Origin: Mesorhizobium ciceri biovar biserrulae WSM1271
Lineage (GTDB): Bacteria > Pseudomonadota > Alphaproteobacteria > Rhizobiales > Rhizobiaceae
NCBI RefSeq assembly: GCF_000185905.1
Contig: NC_014923.1
Coordinates: 2,069,501 to 2,133,500, forward strand
Reading direction: 5' to 3'
DNA: 64,000 nt
Shown: in pieces, positions 28,160 to 36,461 of the stretch
How positions within the stretch are numbered: the stretch's first letter is position 1
How the letters are laid out: each line of letters starts with the position of its first letter
Translations under genes and position numbers: made by a program
Notes under the pieces: model-generated
Told to the model about the DNA's origin: nothing
Databases searched by the model: none
Seen by the model: the letters and a program-made list of their open reading frames with translations, nothing else

Positions 28160-28621
28160 ATGAGATTGCAGGCTTTGGCAGTTTTGGGCTTGACCTTGTT
28201 ATGGAGCGGACAAGTCGTCTCAGCCGACCTTGTGGCCCCATCGGAACCGCAACAGGAGGAAAAAGGCATATGGGCGGCCATTGCCTATTCGCAGGCCGAT
28301 AGCAAATACGGCTTCTTCTGGGGCGCCGACAAGCGGCAGGAAGCGAAAGACATCGCACAGAAATATTGCGAGAACGCAGGCGGAAAGGCCTGCAACGTCG
28401 TCACCGTCTTCCGCAACCATCGCCATTGGAATGATGACGACGAGACCGGCTTTCCCTACAAGCACTGCGGTGCGCTTGCCGTGGCAGACAAAGTGGAGAA
28501 CCGTTTCACGCCCTGGGGCGTGAACTCGGCCGAGACCCGTCGGGAAGCGGAGGATCTCGCTTTGCAGGCCTGCGAGGCGACGGGAGAGAAATGCAAGATC
28601 CGCGAATGGGTCTGCACATGA
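28160..28621 (+). CDS. DUF4189-domain secreted protein
   Basis: A 153-residue exported protein: signal peptide MRLQALAVLGLTLLWSGQVVSA, then the DUF4189 pattern GIWAAIAYSQADSKYGFFWG ... EAKDIAQKYCENAGGKACNVVTVF ... HCGALAVADK ... EAEDLALQACEATGEKCKI. Cysteine pairs lie in each half. Function of the domain is not known; it is frequent in alphaproteobacterial secreted proteins. The ATG at 28160 keeps aaagg at a proper distance (9 nt), while ATG 28151 abuts it. The stop overlaps the start of the next gene (ATGA), indicating coupling. Confidence 0.85.
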   Translation: MRLQALAVLGLTLLWSGQVVSADLVAPSEPQQEEKGIWAAIAYSQADSKYGFFWGADKRQEAKDIAQKYCENAGGKACNVVTVFRNHRHWNDDDETGFPYKHCGALAVADKVENRFTPWGVNSAETRREAEDLALQACEATGEKCKIREWVCT

Positions 28622-29154
28622 AGCTTGGCCCGAAGGCCGTCTCCGCATGTGGAGCAATTCTATTCTCATTGATGTCGACGGCGTCTGCCCAGCAACAGGT
28701 GGCGGCTGTCCCGGATGGACCCTCATCGCTGCGTGAGGTCTATCAGGACTGGAGCGTGACCTGTTCGGTACGGGAAAAGGCGAGAGTGTGCTCGCTTGCG
28801 CAAGACCAGGTCCAGCAGAACGGGCAGAGGCTTCTTGCCATGGAGATCGCGGCACGCCCGGACGGTTCGACGACGGCTACCCTGCTTCTGCCCTTCGGCA
28901 TCCTCCTTGATCCGGGCGTGACGCTGCAGATCGACGATCAACCGCCGCTGTCCCCGCAGCGCTTCAGGACCTGCCTGCCGACGGGTTGCGTCTCCGTCTT
29001 TACGATCGATCGGCCGACGCTTGGAAAGCTGAGGGGAGGCTCGGTGCTGAAGCTCAATGTCACGACGGACGCCGAGACCCCGCTGAGCTTCCCTGTGTCG
29101 CTTCGCGGCCTGACCGCGGCGCTCGACCGCATGGTGGCGTTGAGCGCAAATTAG
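28618..29154 (+). CDS. Second IalB-family secreted protein
   Basis: A 178-residue paralogue of the protein at 26885: signal peptide ending STASAQ, YQDWSVTCSVREKARVCSLAQ, LPFGILLDPGVTLQIDD, FRTCLPTGCVSVFTIDR and KLNVTTDAETPLSFPVSLRGLTAALDRM, all typical of IalB. The LPFGILL...GV segment is closer to the classical Bartonella/Brucella IalB than the first copy. It overlaps the DUF4189 gene by 4 bp and ends the operon. Confidence 0.9.
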   Translation: MKLGPKAVSACGAILFSLMSTASAQQQVAAVPDGPSSLREVYQDWSVTCSVREKARVCSLAQDQVQQNGQRLLAMEIAARPDGSTTATLLLPFGILLDPGVTLQIDDQPPLSPQRFRTCLPTGCVSVFTIDRPTLGKLRGGSVLKLNVTTDAETPLSFPVSLRGLTAALDRMVALSAN

Positions 29155-29575
29155 GGTGCGCGCTGACCAGCTTTTGGCCGCAGTGAGCCACATGAAGCGT
29201 ACGCCGGCCGCCGCGATGGAGTATTTTTGGGCGCGGCATCCAAAGGGACGCGCCCGAAAAAGGGCTCAACTTCAGGTTGGATCATCGACAGCCGCTATCC
29301 GAACCGGCCATGATTCTGGCCATACCGGCCCACTGGCCTGCCGTTTTTTGTGCTTTCCCACTGAATGCGGCGTCCGGATACAACCGCAGCGAGCCGACGT
29401 TATGTGCTATTTTTGCTACATCTCGCAGCCTTGTTGCCCAAAAAGGCTATTTAGCGATCTCTAAATCAATAATCGCTCACATATTTCGTGAATCTGTGAA
29501 TAATCCACCGACGGGCAGGCCTTGGCTTGGTTAGCGCTCTGAAAAGGACGCTGGGGAAACGTTAGGGTGGGATTA
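29155..29575. other. Intergenic region before the type I secretion operon
   Basis: No credible gene. An inverted repeat GGGCGCG (29229-29235) / CGCGCCC (29249-29255) is present but without a T run on either strand. From about 29390 to 29520 the sequence becomes AT-rich (agcgatctctaaatcaataatcgctcacatatttcgtgaatctgtgaataatcc in parts), the likely promoter region of the TolC gene. Confidence 0.5.
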
Positions 29576-31024
29576 ATGAATACGACAAACATGTCGACCA
29601 TAGGCAGGCGCCTTGGTCTTTTGATGGCGGCCACCATGCTGACCTGCGGCAGTGCTCACGCGCTCACGCTCAAGGAGGCGATGGCTGTCGCGGTGGAGTC
29701 CAATCCCGAGATTGGACAGGCGATCGAAAATCGCGAAGCCATCGAGTTCGAGTTGCGGCAGGCCAAGGGCCTTTATCTTCCCAGTGTCGATGTCGAGGCA
29801 TCGGCTGGCGTTCGCCGGCTCGACAATCCGTCCCGGCGCTCTCTTTCCATCGAAGGCGATGCGCTCTATCCGGCTGAAACGGATCTTACCGTTTCGCAGA
29901 CGCTTTATGACAGCGGCGGAAGGCGGGCCGAATTGAACCGTCAGGCATCGCGCGTCGACGGCGCTTCGTTCCGCGTTCTGGAACGGTCCGAATTCATCGG
30001 GTTGTCCGTTGTCCAGGACTATCTGGAATACATGCTGCAGGCCTCGATCGTTGCCGAAGCGAAGAAAAATCTCGGCTTCCACCAGGCAATTCTCGGCGAC
30101 ATCCGGCAAGGCATCTCGGGCGGCGCGCTGAACGAGGCCGACCGGCAACAGGCCGAGGAACGGCTGTTCGCCGCCAAGGCGCGCATGCAGGAGGCGACCG
30201 AGGAACTGGAAGCGGCCAAGATCCGCTTCTTCAAAACCGTCGGAAAGCCACTGACCAGCCCTTCGAGGCCTGGCGATGTTTCGGCCGCACTCCCGCGCTC
30301 GCTCGACGACGCGATAGGGTTGGCGCGGGAAAGCAATCCGCGCGTACACATGGCCAACAGCGACATCGACGCGGCGGCCTCCCTCGTGGACGCTGCGCGG
30401 GCAAAATTTGGCCCCTCCATCATCGCTGAAGGTCGGGCCCGGGCAGGAACCGACATTGACGGCGACGATGGCGACACGACCGACCTGCAGGCGCGCGTGG
30501 TCCTGCGCTGGAACCTCTACCGCGGTGGCATCGACAAGGCCAACGAGCAGGAGCAGATCCGCCGCACCAGTGAACAGCGTCTCGCGCTGCATCAGGTCCA
30601 GCGCGAAATCGAGGAAGCCGTTCGCACCTCATGGGATCGCCGTTTCCGGCAAGCCGATCTGGCAAAGACCCTGAGGCAACAAGCCGCTGCCAATGAGAAG
30701 CTGGTTGCTTCCTATCGCGAGCAGTTCAAGGTCGGACAGCGCTCGCTGCTCGACGTGCTCGACGCGCAGAATACACGGTTCAACACGGCAACACTGGCGG
30801 ATACCGCGTCCTACGCATCGCTGTTTGCCCAGTACCGGCTCCTGGCCGCGACCGGACAGTTGCTGAAAACGATGAATCTCGAGCCGGCAAAGCAAGCGAC
30901 GGCCTATGCACGCACCGAGTTCGCAGCACCGGAAACCGCGGACACAGAAACCTATGCGCGGACGCCATCGGAGCAGAAGAACGACCTGCCATTCGATATT
31001 CTCGCTCCGGTGAGGAAGAAATAG
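29576..31024 (+). CDS. TolC-family outer membrane protein of a type I secretion system
   Basis: A 482-residue outer membrane efflux protein: signal peptide ending in GSAHA, then two TolC-type repeats (LTLKEAMAVAVESNPEIGQA; the second starting SLDDAIGLARESNPRVHMA), the TLYDSGGRRAELNRQ and RWNLYRGGIDKANEQEQIRR coil regions and the terminal QFKVGQRSLLDVLDAQNTRFNTATL equatorial helix. It provides the outer-membrane channel for the ABC and HlyD genes that follow. ATG 29576 (MNTTNM) is preferred; a GTG at 29567 is in frame. Similar in type to LapE of the Lap adhesin system. Confidence 0.92.
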   Translation: MNTTNMSTIGRRLGLLMAATMLTCGSAHALTLKEAMAVAVESNPEIGQAIENREAIEFELRQAKGLYLPSVDVEASAGVRRLDNPSRRSLSIEGDALYPAETDLTVSQTLYDSGGRRAELNRQASRVDGASFRVLERSEFIGLSVVQDYLEYMLQASIVAEAKKNLGFHQAILGDIRQGISGGALNEADRQQAEERLFAAKARMQEATEELEAAKIRFFKTVGKPLTSPSRPGDVSAALPRSLDDAIGLARESNPRVHMANSDIDAAASLVDAARAKFGPSIIAEGRARAGTDIDGDDGDTTDLQARVVLRWNLYRGGIDKANEQEQIRRTSEQRLALHQVQREIEEAVRTSWDRRFRQADLAKTLRQQAAANEKLVASYREQFKVGQRSLLDVLDAQNTRFNTATLADTASYASLFAQYRLLAATGQLLKTMNLEPAKQATAYARTEFAAPETADTETYARTPSEQKNDLPFDILAPVRKK

Positions 31025-31063
31025 GACAGCACAAGGTCCAGCGAGCGTCCTGACGGGCAGATC

Positions 31064-33196
31064 GTGAACCAGCAACCCAACATCCTCTCCCCGAAGGAGG
31101 CGTTCAAGGCCTGCTTCTCGGCCGTTGCCGGATATCTCGGCAGGCCGAGCGCGGAGACCGTGCTGTTTGCCGGCGTGCCGCTCTCGGATACGCGAATTGC
31201 GGCCGACGACATCAGGCACCTTGCCGAACGCATCGGCCTGGAAGTCACCGAGTTCAATCATCGCGATTTTCTCAGGGGGCGTATCGACCTGCCGGCCATC
31301 GTTTTTCGCGTCAGCCAATTGCCCGTCGCCCTGCTCGCTCTAGGCGAAGGCGATGCGTATATCACCGCGCCCCAGGAAGACGGCCGCACCACGATCGGCC
31401 GGTCGGAACTGGCCGCCAGCTACATCAGCGGCGGCGCTTCCTTTTCGATCACCTATGCCAATGCCGCCGAGACCATGTCGGTCGGCTCGGCGGCCAGGAT
31501 CGAGCGAAGACATTGGCTTACAGGGACGATGGGCGCTTTCTGGCGCACCTACTCGAAAGTCGTCCTGGCGGCGGTGTTCATCAATCTGCTGGCCATAGCC
31601 TCGCCGATCTTCACCATGAACGTCTACGACAGGATCCTGCCGAACAAGGCGATATCGACACTGTGGGTCCTGGCTCTCGGCATCGGTGCGGTCATCCTGT
31701 TCGACCTGCTTTTGAAGACGGCAAGGGCTTCCCTCATCGACTATGCCGGGCGCAAGGCGGATCTGCGGATATCCTATCTGCTGTTCGAAAAAGTACTGAA
31801 CTCGTCGCTTTCGGCGCGCCCCGGATCGACCGGCGAATACGCAAACAGGGTCACGCAATATGAATTCGTCAGGGAGTTCTTCACCTCCAACACCATAAGC
31901 GTGTTCATCGACACGGCATTCGTCTTCGTCTTTCTCCTTGTGATCTATGCAATAGGCGGCTGGCTGGTGATCATACCGGCGCTGGCCTTCGTGATGTCCG
32001 TCATCGTCGGCCTGGTCACCCAGCGCCGCATCGGCAAGCGCGTTGCCGCCTCGATGAACGAAGCATCGCAGCGCCAGGCCCTGCTGGTCGAATCCATCTC
32101 GACGCTGGAGACCATCAAGTCGCTGCGCGCCGAGGCGTATCTGCTGCGGAAATGGGGAGAGCACTCCAAGAACGCCGCCAACACGTCCGAGAAGATCAAG
32201 CAGCTTTCGGCGGCGGCGGGCAACATCACCCAGTCCATACAGCAGCTGGTGACCGTCGCCCTGGTCGTGGCCGGCGCCTATGCCTTCTCGGAAGGGCATG
32301 TTTCGACAGGAGCAATCATAGGAACGGTGATGCTGGCGAGCAGGGCCGTGGCGCCGCTCGGCCAGATCGCCATAACGTTGTCCCGGTTCCGCCAGGCCAT
32401 GCTCTCGCTGAGGATGGTGAATTCGATCATGGCTCAACCGGAAGATCGACCCGACACGGTGGGCTTCGTCAACCGCCCCATCCGCAAGGGGGCGATGGTG
32501 TTCAGGAATGTCGGGTTTGTCTATCCAGGCTCGGAAAACGAAGTTTTGACCGGCCTGAATTTCTCGGTCAAGCCGGGTGAGCGGATCGGCATCATCGGCC
32601 GCATAGGATCGGGAAAGACGACGATGGGTCGGCTGGTCGGCCGGCTCTTCCTGCCGACTTCCGGTGAGTTGCTGCTGGATGGGATCGACATTCGCCAGTA
32701 TCACCCGTCCGAGGTTCGCGCCGCGGTCGGCATCGTTGCGCAGGCCGGCGACCTGTTCTCGGGCACCATCAAGGAAAACCTCCTGATGGCATGCCCCGAG
32801 GCTACAGACGAACAGATCATCGAAGCGGCAAAGGCGGCCGGCGTCGACGATTTCGTCTCACGCCACCCGCGCGGCTACGACATGAATGTCGGCGAGCGCG
32901 GCACCAATCTTTCCGGCGGCCAGAGGCAGACGGTGGCGATCGCGCGCCTGCTGCTGACCAAACCGAAAATCGTCTTTCTGGACGAGCCGTCGGGCTCGAT
33001 GGATCTTGCTTCCGAACGCCAGTTGATCAAGCAGCTCAAAGTCGCCTTTGACCGCGACACGACGCTGATCGTCTCCACACATCGGTTCAGCATGCTTGAA
33101 CTGGCCGACCGCCTGATCGTTATCGAACAGGGCAAAATCGTTGCCGACGGACCGAAGGACCAAGTCATACAGGCGTTGCAGAAAACAAGCGCCTGA
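31064..33196 (+). CDS. Type I secretion ABC transporter (LapB-like permease/ATPase)
   Basis: A 710-residue exporter half. Residues 1 to about 130 are a C39-like domain without the DCG catalytic motif, as in substrate-docking domains of RTX exporters; residues about 150-430 hold the six-helix membrane domain (VVLAAVFINLLAIASPIFTMNVYDRILPNKA); residues 470-710 the ATPase with Walker A GRIGSGKTT, signature NLSGGQRQ, Walker B IVFLDEPSG and the H-loop STHRF. It starts with GTG 40 bp after tolC. The likely cargo is the large adhesin at 36.5 kb. Confidence 0.93.
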   Translation: MNQQPNILSPKEAFKACFSAVAGYLGRPSAETVLFAGVPLSDTRIAADDIRHLAERIGLEVTEFNHRDFLRGRIDLPAIVFRVSQLPVALLALGEGDAYITAPQEDGRTTIGRSELAASYISGGASFSITYANAAETMSVGSAARIERRHWLTGTMGAFWRTYSKVVLAAVFINLLAIASPIFTMNVYDRILPNKAISTLWVLALGIGAVILFDLLLKTARASLIDYAGRKADLRISYLLFEKVLNSSLSARPGSTGEYANRVTQYEFVREFFTSNTISVFIDTAFVFVFLLVIYAIGGWLVIIPALAFVMSVIVGLVTQRRIGKRVAASMNEASQRQALLVESISTLETIKSLRAEAYLLRKWGEHSKNAANTSEKIKQLSAAAGNITQSIQQLVTVALVVAGAYAFSEGHVSTGAIIGTVMLASRAVAPLGQIAITLSRFRQAMLSLRMVNSIMAQPEDRPDTVGFVNRPIRKGAMVFRNVGFVYPGSENEVLTGLNFSVKPGERIGIIGRIGSGKTTMGRLVGRLFLPTSGELLLDGIDIRQYHPSEVRAAVGIVAQAGDLFSGTIKENLLMACPEATDEQIIEAAKAAGVDDFVSRHPRGYDMNVGERGTNLSGGQRQTVAIARLLLTKPKIVFLDEPSGSMDLASERQLIKQLKVAFDRDTTLIVSTHRFSMLELADRLIVIEQGKIVADGPKDQVIQALQKTSA

Positions 33197-33238
33197 CAAA
33201 ACAATTATTGCTGCATCCAATGCGTTGGGGCGTGGGAA

Positions 33239-34528
33239 ATGCTTGCCAGGGAAGATCGACCGCCGCTGTTTGCGTCGGCGTCCATATTCATCATCGGAGC
33301 GCTCTTCGTCGTTTTTGTCGCCTGGGCGTCCTTTGCCGAAGTCGATGAGATCGCACGCGGCGACGGCAAGGTCATACCTGCTTCCAAGACCCAGATCATC
33401 CAGGCGAGCGAGGCCGGTGTGGTTCAAGAAATCGCCGTGACGATCGGCCAGGTCGTCAAGAAGAACGATCTCATCATCCGCCTGGACAACACGCTCAACA
33501 CGTCCAGTCTCGGCGAGCAGCAGGCCAAGGCGCGCGCGCTGGAAGTGCGCATAGCGAGGCTGAAATACGAACAGGCCGGCAATCTCTCAGGGCCATTTCC
33601 ATGCCCGCAGGACATCCAGTCGGTCGCTCCGCAAATCTGCGACAATGAACAGAAGCTGCTCATCGCCCGGCGCGGGAACTTCGACAACAAGCTGTCCGTG
33701 CTCAAGTCACGCCTCGATCAGCGCGAGAAGGAACTTGCCGAGGCGGAGGCCAATTCCGATCGTCTTTCTAAGAACCTGGTCGTCAGCGACCAGGAGGCAA
33801 AACTCGTCGACGCGATGGTCAAGAAAGGCCTGATGGCAAGGACCGAGCAGCTCCGGGTAGAGCGCGAACAGACCGAACTCAACGGCCAGCTGAACCTTGC
33901 CGGCGAAACGATAAAGAAGATCAAATCGTCGATCACGGAAGCTCAGCTTCAGGTCGAGGAACTCGGCCTGCAATTGCAGCAGGAGGCGTTGGACGACCTT
34001 ACCCAGGCGCTGGCGGACCTTTCGGTGGTGGATGAGACCATAAGGGGAGCCACCGACAAGGTCGCGCGCACCGATATCCGGTCTCCCGTGGACGGCATCG
34101 TCAACACGCTGGAGCTGAACACGGTCGGCGCCTTCGTCCAGCCTGGCGCCGTCGTGGCCGGCATCGTGCCAACCTCCGAAACGTTGCTGGTGGAGGCACG
34201 GGTCTCGCCGCGGGATGTCGCCTTCATCCGTCCCGACCAGGAAGCCCTTATCAAGGTCACCGCCTATGATTTCTCGATCTTCGGCGGCATCGAGGGCAAG
34301 GTCTCCAACATCACAGCCGACAGCCTGGTCGATCAGAAAACGGGAGAGCCCTATTATCAGGTGCGCGTGGCGACGGACAAATCGACTCTTCAAAGAGACG
34401 GCAAGGCCTATTCGATCATCCCCGGAATGATCTGTTCGGTCGACATCAAGACCGGGCGCAAGACGATCCTGCACTACCTCCTGAAGCCGATCAACAAGGC
34501 GCGCGAGGAGGCGATGAGTGAGCGGTAG
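33239..34528 (+). CDS. HlyD-family type I secretion periplasmic adaptor (LapC-like)
   Basis: A 429-residue membrane fusion protein: short cytoplasmic N-terminus, one membrane anchor (FASASIFIIGALFVVFVAWASFAE), the biotinyl-lipoyl half GDGKVIPASKTQIIQASEAGVVQEI, long coiled coil (about residues 95-260, rich in QREKELAEAEANSDRLSKN type heptads), the second lipoyl half TDIRSPVDGIVNTLELNTVGAFVQPG and a C-terminal beta-barrel. Links the ABC exporter to TolC. It overlaps the downstream regulator-like gene by 11 bp. Confidence 0.93.
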   Translation: MLAREDRPPLFASASIFIIGALFVVFVAWASFAEVDEIARGDGKVIPASKTQIIQASEAGVVQEIAVTIGQVVKKNDLIIRLDNTLNTSSLGEQQAKARALEVRIARLKYEQAGNLSGPFPCPQDIQSVAPQICDNEQKLLIARRGNFDNKLSVLKSRLDQREKELAEAEANSDRLSKNLVVSDQEAKLVDAMVKKGLMARTEQLRVEREQTELNGQLNLAGETIKKIKSSITEAQLQVEELGLQLQQEALDDLTQALADLSVVDETIRGATDKVARTDIRSPVDGIVNTLELNTVGAFVQPGAVVAGIVPTSETLLVEARVSPRDVAFIRPDQEALIKVTAYDFSIFGGIEGKVSNITADSLVDQKTGEPYYQVRVATDKSTLQRDGKAYSIIPGMICSVDIKTGRKTILHYLLKPINKAREEAMSER

Positions 34529-35159
34529 CGCCAGCCCTCAGCATTCCGATCGCGAGCGGCTGCTTGCGCCAGTCGCCGCCGAGGATTTCGGGCTGGAGTT
34601 TCGGGTCGTGGCGCGCGGCGGCATACGGCGCGGCATTCGTCTGGAGCGGGCATTCTGGATGTCGCTGAAGCAGATGGCCGAAAGCAGGAAGTGCACGATC
34701 GGCATGCTCATCGACGAGATCGCCGAGAGCCAGGCCCAGACAGGCAATCTGACATCCGCGATCCGGGTGGCCTGCATGCGTGGGTTGGGGGACGAAAACC
34801 TGACCTTGCGAAGGCTTGCATCGATCAACACCATCAACGCAATACTGGTCGCGTGCCCGTCCCCGGCCTTTGCCCTGGCTTCTTCGAAGAAGATCCTGTC
34901 GTTCAACGCGCCGTTCCAGCAACTGGTCAAGCGCCAATTGCCGATCGCCCCAAGCGATGACGCACGGCACGACCTCAAGCTGGCGCTGGACCTCAATGTG
35001 GCCGATATCTTCACGCGGCTCGACGCCAATGGCGAATCGCCGGTGGCCACCGGTTTTGTCATCGGCGCGGGCGACCGTCGATACCGGGGGCAGTTGAATG
35101 CGGTGCGGGCCCCGGTGCTCGAGCCGGAACTGCTGATGGCGTTCGTCTTCGGCGGCTGA
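34518..35159 (+). CDS. Ribbon-helix-helix protein with PAS-like C-terminal domain
   Basis: A 213-residue protein. Residues about 25-90 match the RHH_4 type ribbon-helix-helix (GIRRGIRLERAFWMSLKQMAESRKCTIGMLIDEI in parts, then NLTSAIRVACMRGL). Residues about 105-213 look PAS-like: ILVACPSPAFALASSKKILSFNAPFQQLVKRQL is the usual opening of a PAS sensor, followed by beta strands to the C-terminus. I infer a DNA-binding sensor that tunes expression of the secretion system or adhesin. GTG start at 34518 inside the end of hlyD with GGAGG upstream; translational coupling is expected. The fold assignments are from pattern only. Confidence 0.7.
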   Translation: MSGSASPQHSDRERLLAPVAAEDFGLEFRVVARGGIRRGIRLERAFWMSLKQMAESRKCTIGMLIDEIAESQAQTGNLTSAIRVACMRGLGDENLTLRRLASINTINAILVACPSPAFALASSKKILSFNAPFQQLVKRQLPIAPSDDARHDLKLALDLNVADIFTRLDANGESPVATGFVIGAGDRRYRGQLNAVRAPVLEPELLMAFVFGG

Positions 35160-35208
35160 ATGCCCGCCAGTCTTTGGCGAGAACCTATGGCTTGGACTGG
35201 CCGAAACC

Positions 35209-36138
35209 CTATGGCTGAAAACCTTCGCCGGGTGCGACGGTTGCGAAACCGCCCTTGATGTCGGCCATCTGGGCGCCGCCCGGTCTTGAACCGTGGATCC
35301 AGGCCCGGTCCGTGCTGAACGAATAGAGCGGGACGTAATCCGGGAGATCGCTGTCACGCACAACGGTGTTGCTGAGGCTGTCGAGAATGAAGGTGCCGCT
35401 GCCTGTGCTCACCGACAACACTGCGTGAAAGAAGCCTCTCTTGCGATCCTGGAGGACGACAAGCGCCATGCTTTGCGTCGGAATGCCGGCCCTCAGCAGG
35501 GCCGTCATCTTGAGGATGGCAAAATCCTCGCAATCGCCGGCTCGCCGCTCGAGAATCTCCGAAGGCTTCGCCCAATAGTCGAGCTTGCCGTAGACGAGGC
35601 TGTCTTTCCTGTAGGCGATCAGGCGATTGACGCTGCTGTTGACGAAGGACAGCTTCTCGCTGAATCCCTTGCCTTGAGCGGCAGCGATCATGCCGGCAAA
35701 AGCCGTGCTCTTGTGCTCGCAGGGGCTGCCTGCCGAGCAGGCGGTGATTGCCCGGTAGACAGGCGCCCAGCGCGCCGCGACGGGAAAATTGCGCATCGAC
35801 AAGGCAACCGATCCGAAGACCCCTGGGATAATCGACGCGGTCTGCACCGGATCTATCCCGGCGTCATCTCGCGCCGTTGACGAGCCGTCCCCGCGGCCGA
35901 CATCCGGGCCATAGCTGCCGGTGACCATACCGATCCGGTAAGCGTCCGCAGGCTGCCAGGGCTGGGGCCTCGTCAGTGAAACACCGCCGAGACAGGGCGG
36001 CGTCTGGACCTTCTCCTGGGGCCTGCCGGGTGCGGCGATATCGCTGGCGAATGACGGCCCCGCCAGGCCGACAAGCCCGATTGCCAGCAGGAGCATCTGG
36101 AGCCCGGTTTTTCCCGGAACCGATTTTTGCTTTTTCAT
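35209..36138 (-). CDS. LapG-like periplasmic transglutaminase-type cysteine protease (BTLCP family)
   Basis: A 309-residue exported protein: signal peptide (MKKQKSVPGKTGLQMLLLAIGL ... PSFAS), then the BTLCP/DUF920 core with Cys in RRAGDCEDFAILKMTALL, His in KRGFFHAVLSV and Asp in FILDSLSN, the catalytic triad of LapG. In pseudomonads LapG cuts the N-terminus of the LapA adhesin to release biofilm cells, and is held back by the c-di-GMP receptor LapD. Here the gene lies between the type I secretion operon and the giant adhesin gene and is divergent from the latter. ATG 36138 has an AGGTGG site; an in-frame GTG at 36147 is the alternative. No LapD-like gene is in the window. Confidence 0.85.
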   Translation of the reverse strand: MKKQKSVPGKTGLQMLLLAIGLVGLAGPSFASDIAAPGRPQEKVQTPPCLGGVSLTRPQPWQPADAYRIGMVTGSYGPDVGRGDGSSTARDDAGIDPVQTASIIPGVFGSVALSMRNFPVAARWAPVYRAITACSAGSPCEHKSTAFAGMIAAAQGKGFSEKLSFVNSSVNRLIAYRKDSLVYGKLDYWAKPSEILERRAGDCEDFAILKMTALLRAGIPTQSMALVVLQDRKRGFFHAVLSVSTGSGTFILDSLSNTVVRDSDLPDYVPLYSFSTDRAWIHGSRPGGAQMADIKGGFATVAPGEGFQP

Positions 36139-36461
36139 AACGGCCACCTTTGACTGTGGACGCTACCAATCTTGTCTCAAATTATTGGAAAGGAAGGTGG
36201 ATAAATATCCAGCAACTGTCTTCATCTATTTTATTTAAAATTCTATTGAATTTTATACTTTGATTTACCAAAAAATCCCGGCCAGTCCTCCGTCAGGGAA
36301 GCCTCCGGAAGCCAGCATATATCAGGTTATATTGTCGCGGTTTACCACGTGTAAAAAATGCCGAGCAATGCATATCATAATATATGAAATAGATTAGGGG
36401 GCAGTTGCAAAGTAGAAATGGCCGCTGTCTCTATCCGGTAAATATCGGAGGGGTTTCAGCC
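36139..36461. other. AT-rich divergent regulatory region between protease and adhesin genes
   Basis: This 323-bp stretch is strikingly AT-rich for this genome, especially 36175-36270 and 36355-36400, and holds no gene. It contains runs such as tatttaaaattctattgaattttata and atatcataatatatgaaat (near 36370-36390, partly self-complementary). Both divergent promoters must lie here. AT-rich TATA-type elements in rhizobia are often bound by MucR/Ros or H-NS-like proteins; that is only a possibility. Confidence 0.5.

Noticed and set aside
29229..29255. GGGCGCG...CGCGCCC inverted repeat as terminator of the IalB operon
   Set aside because: The only T run lies before the stem on the plus strand and there is none after it on either strand, so it is not an intrinsic terminator.
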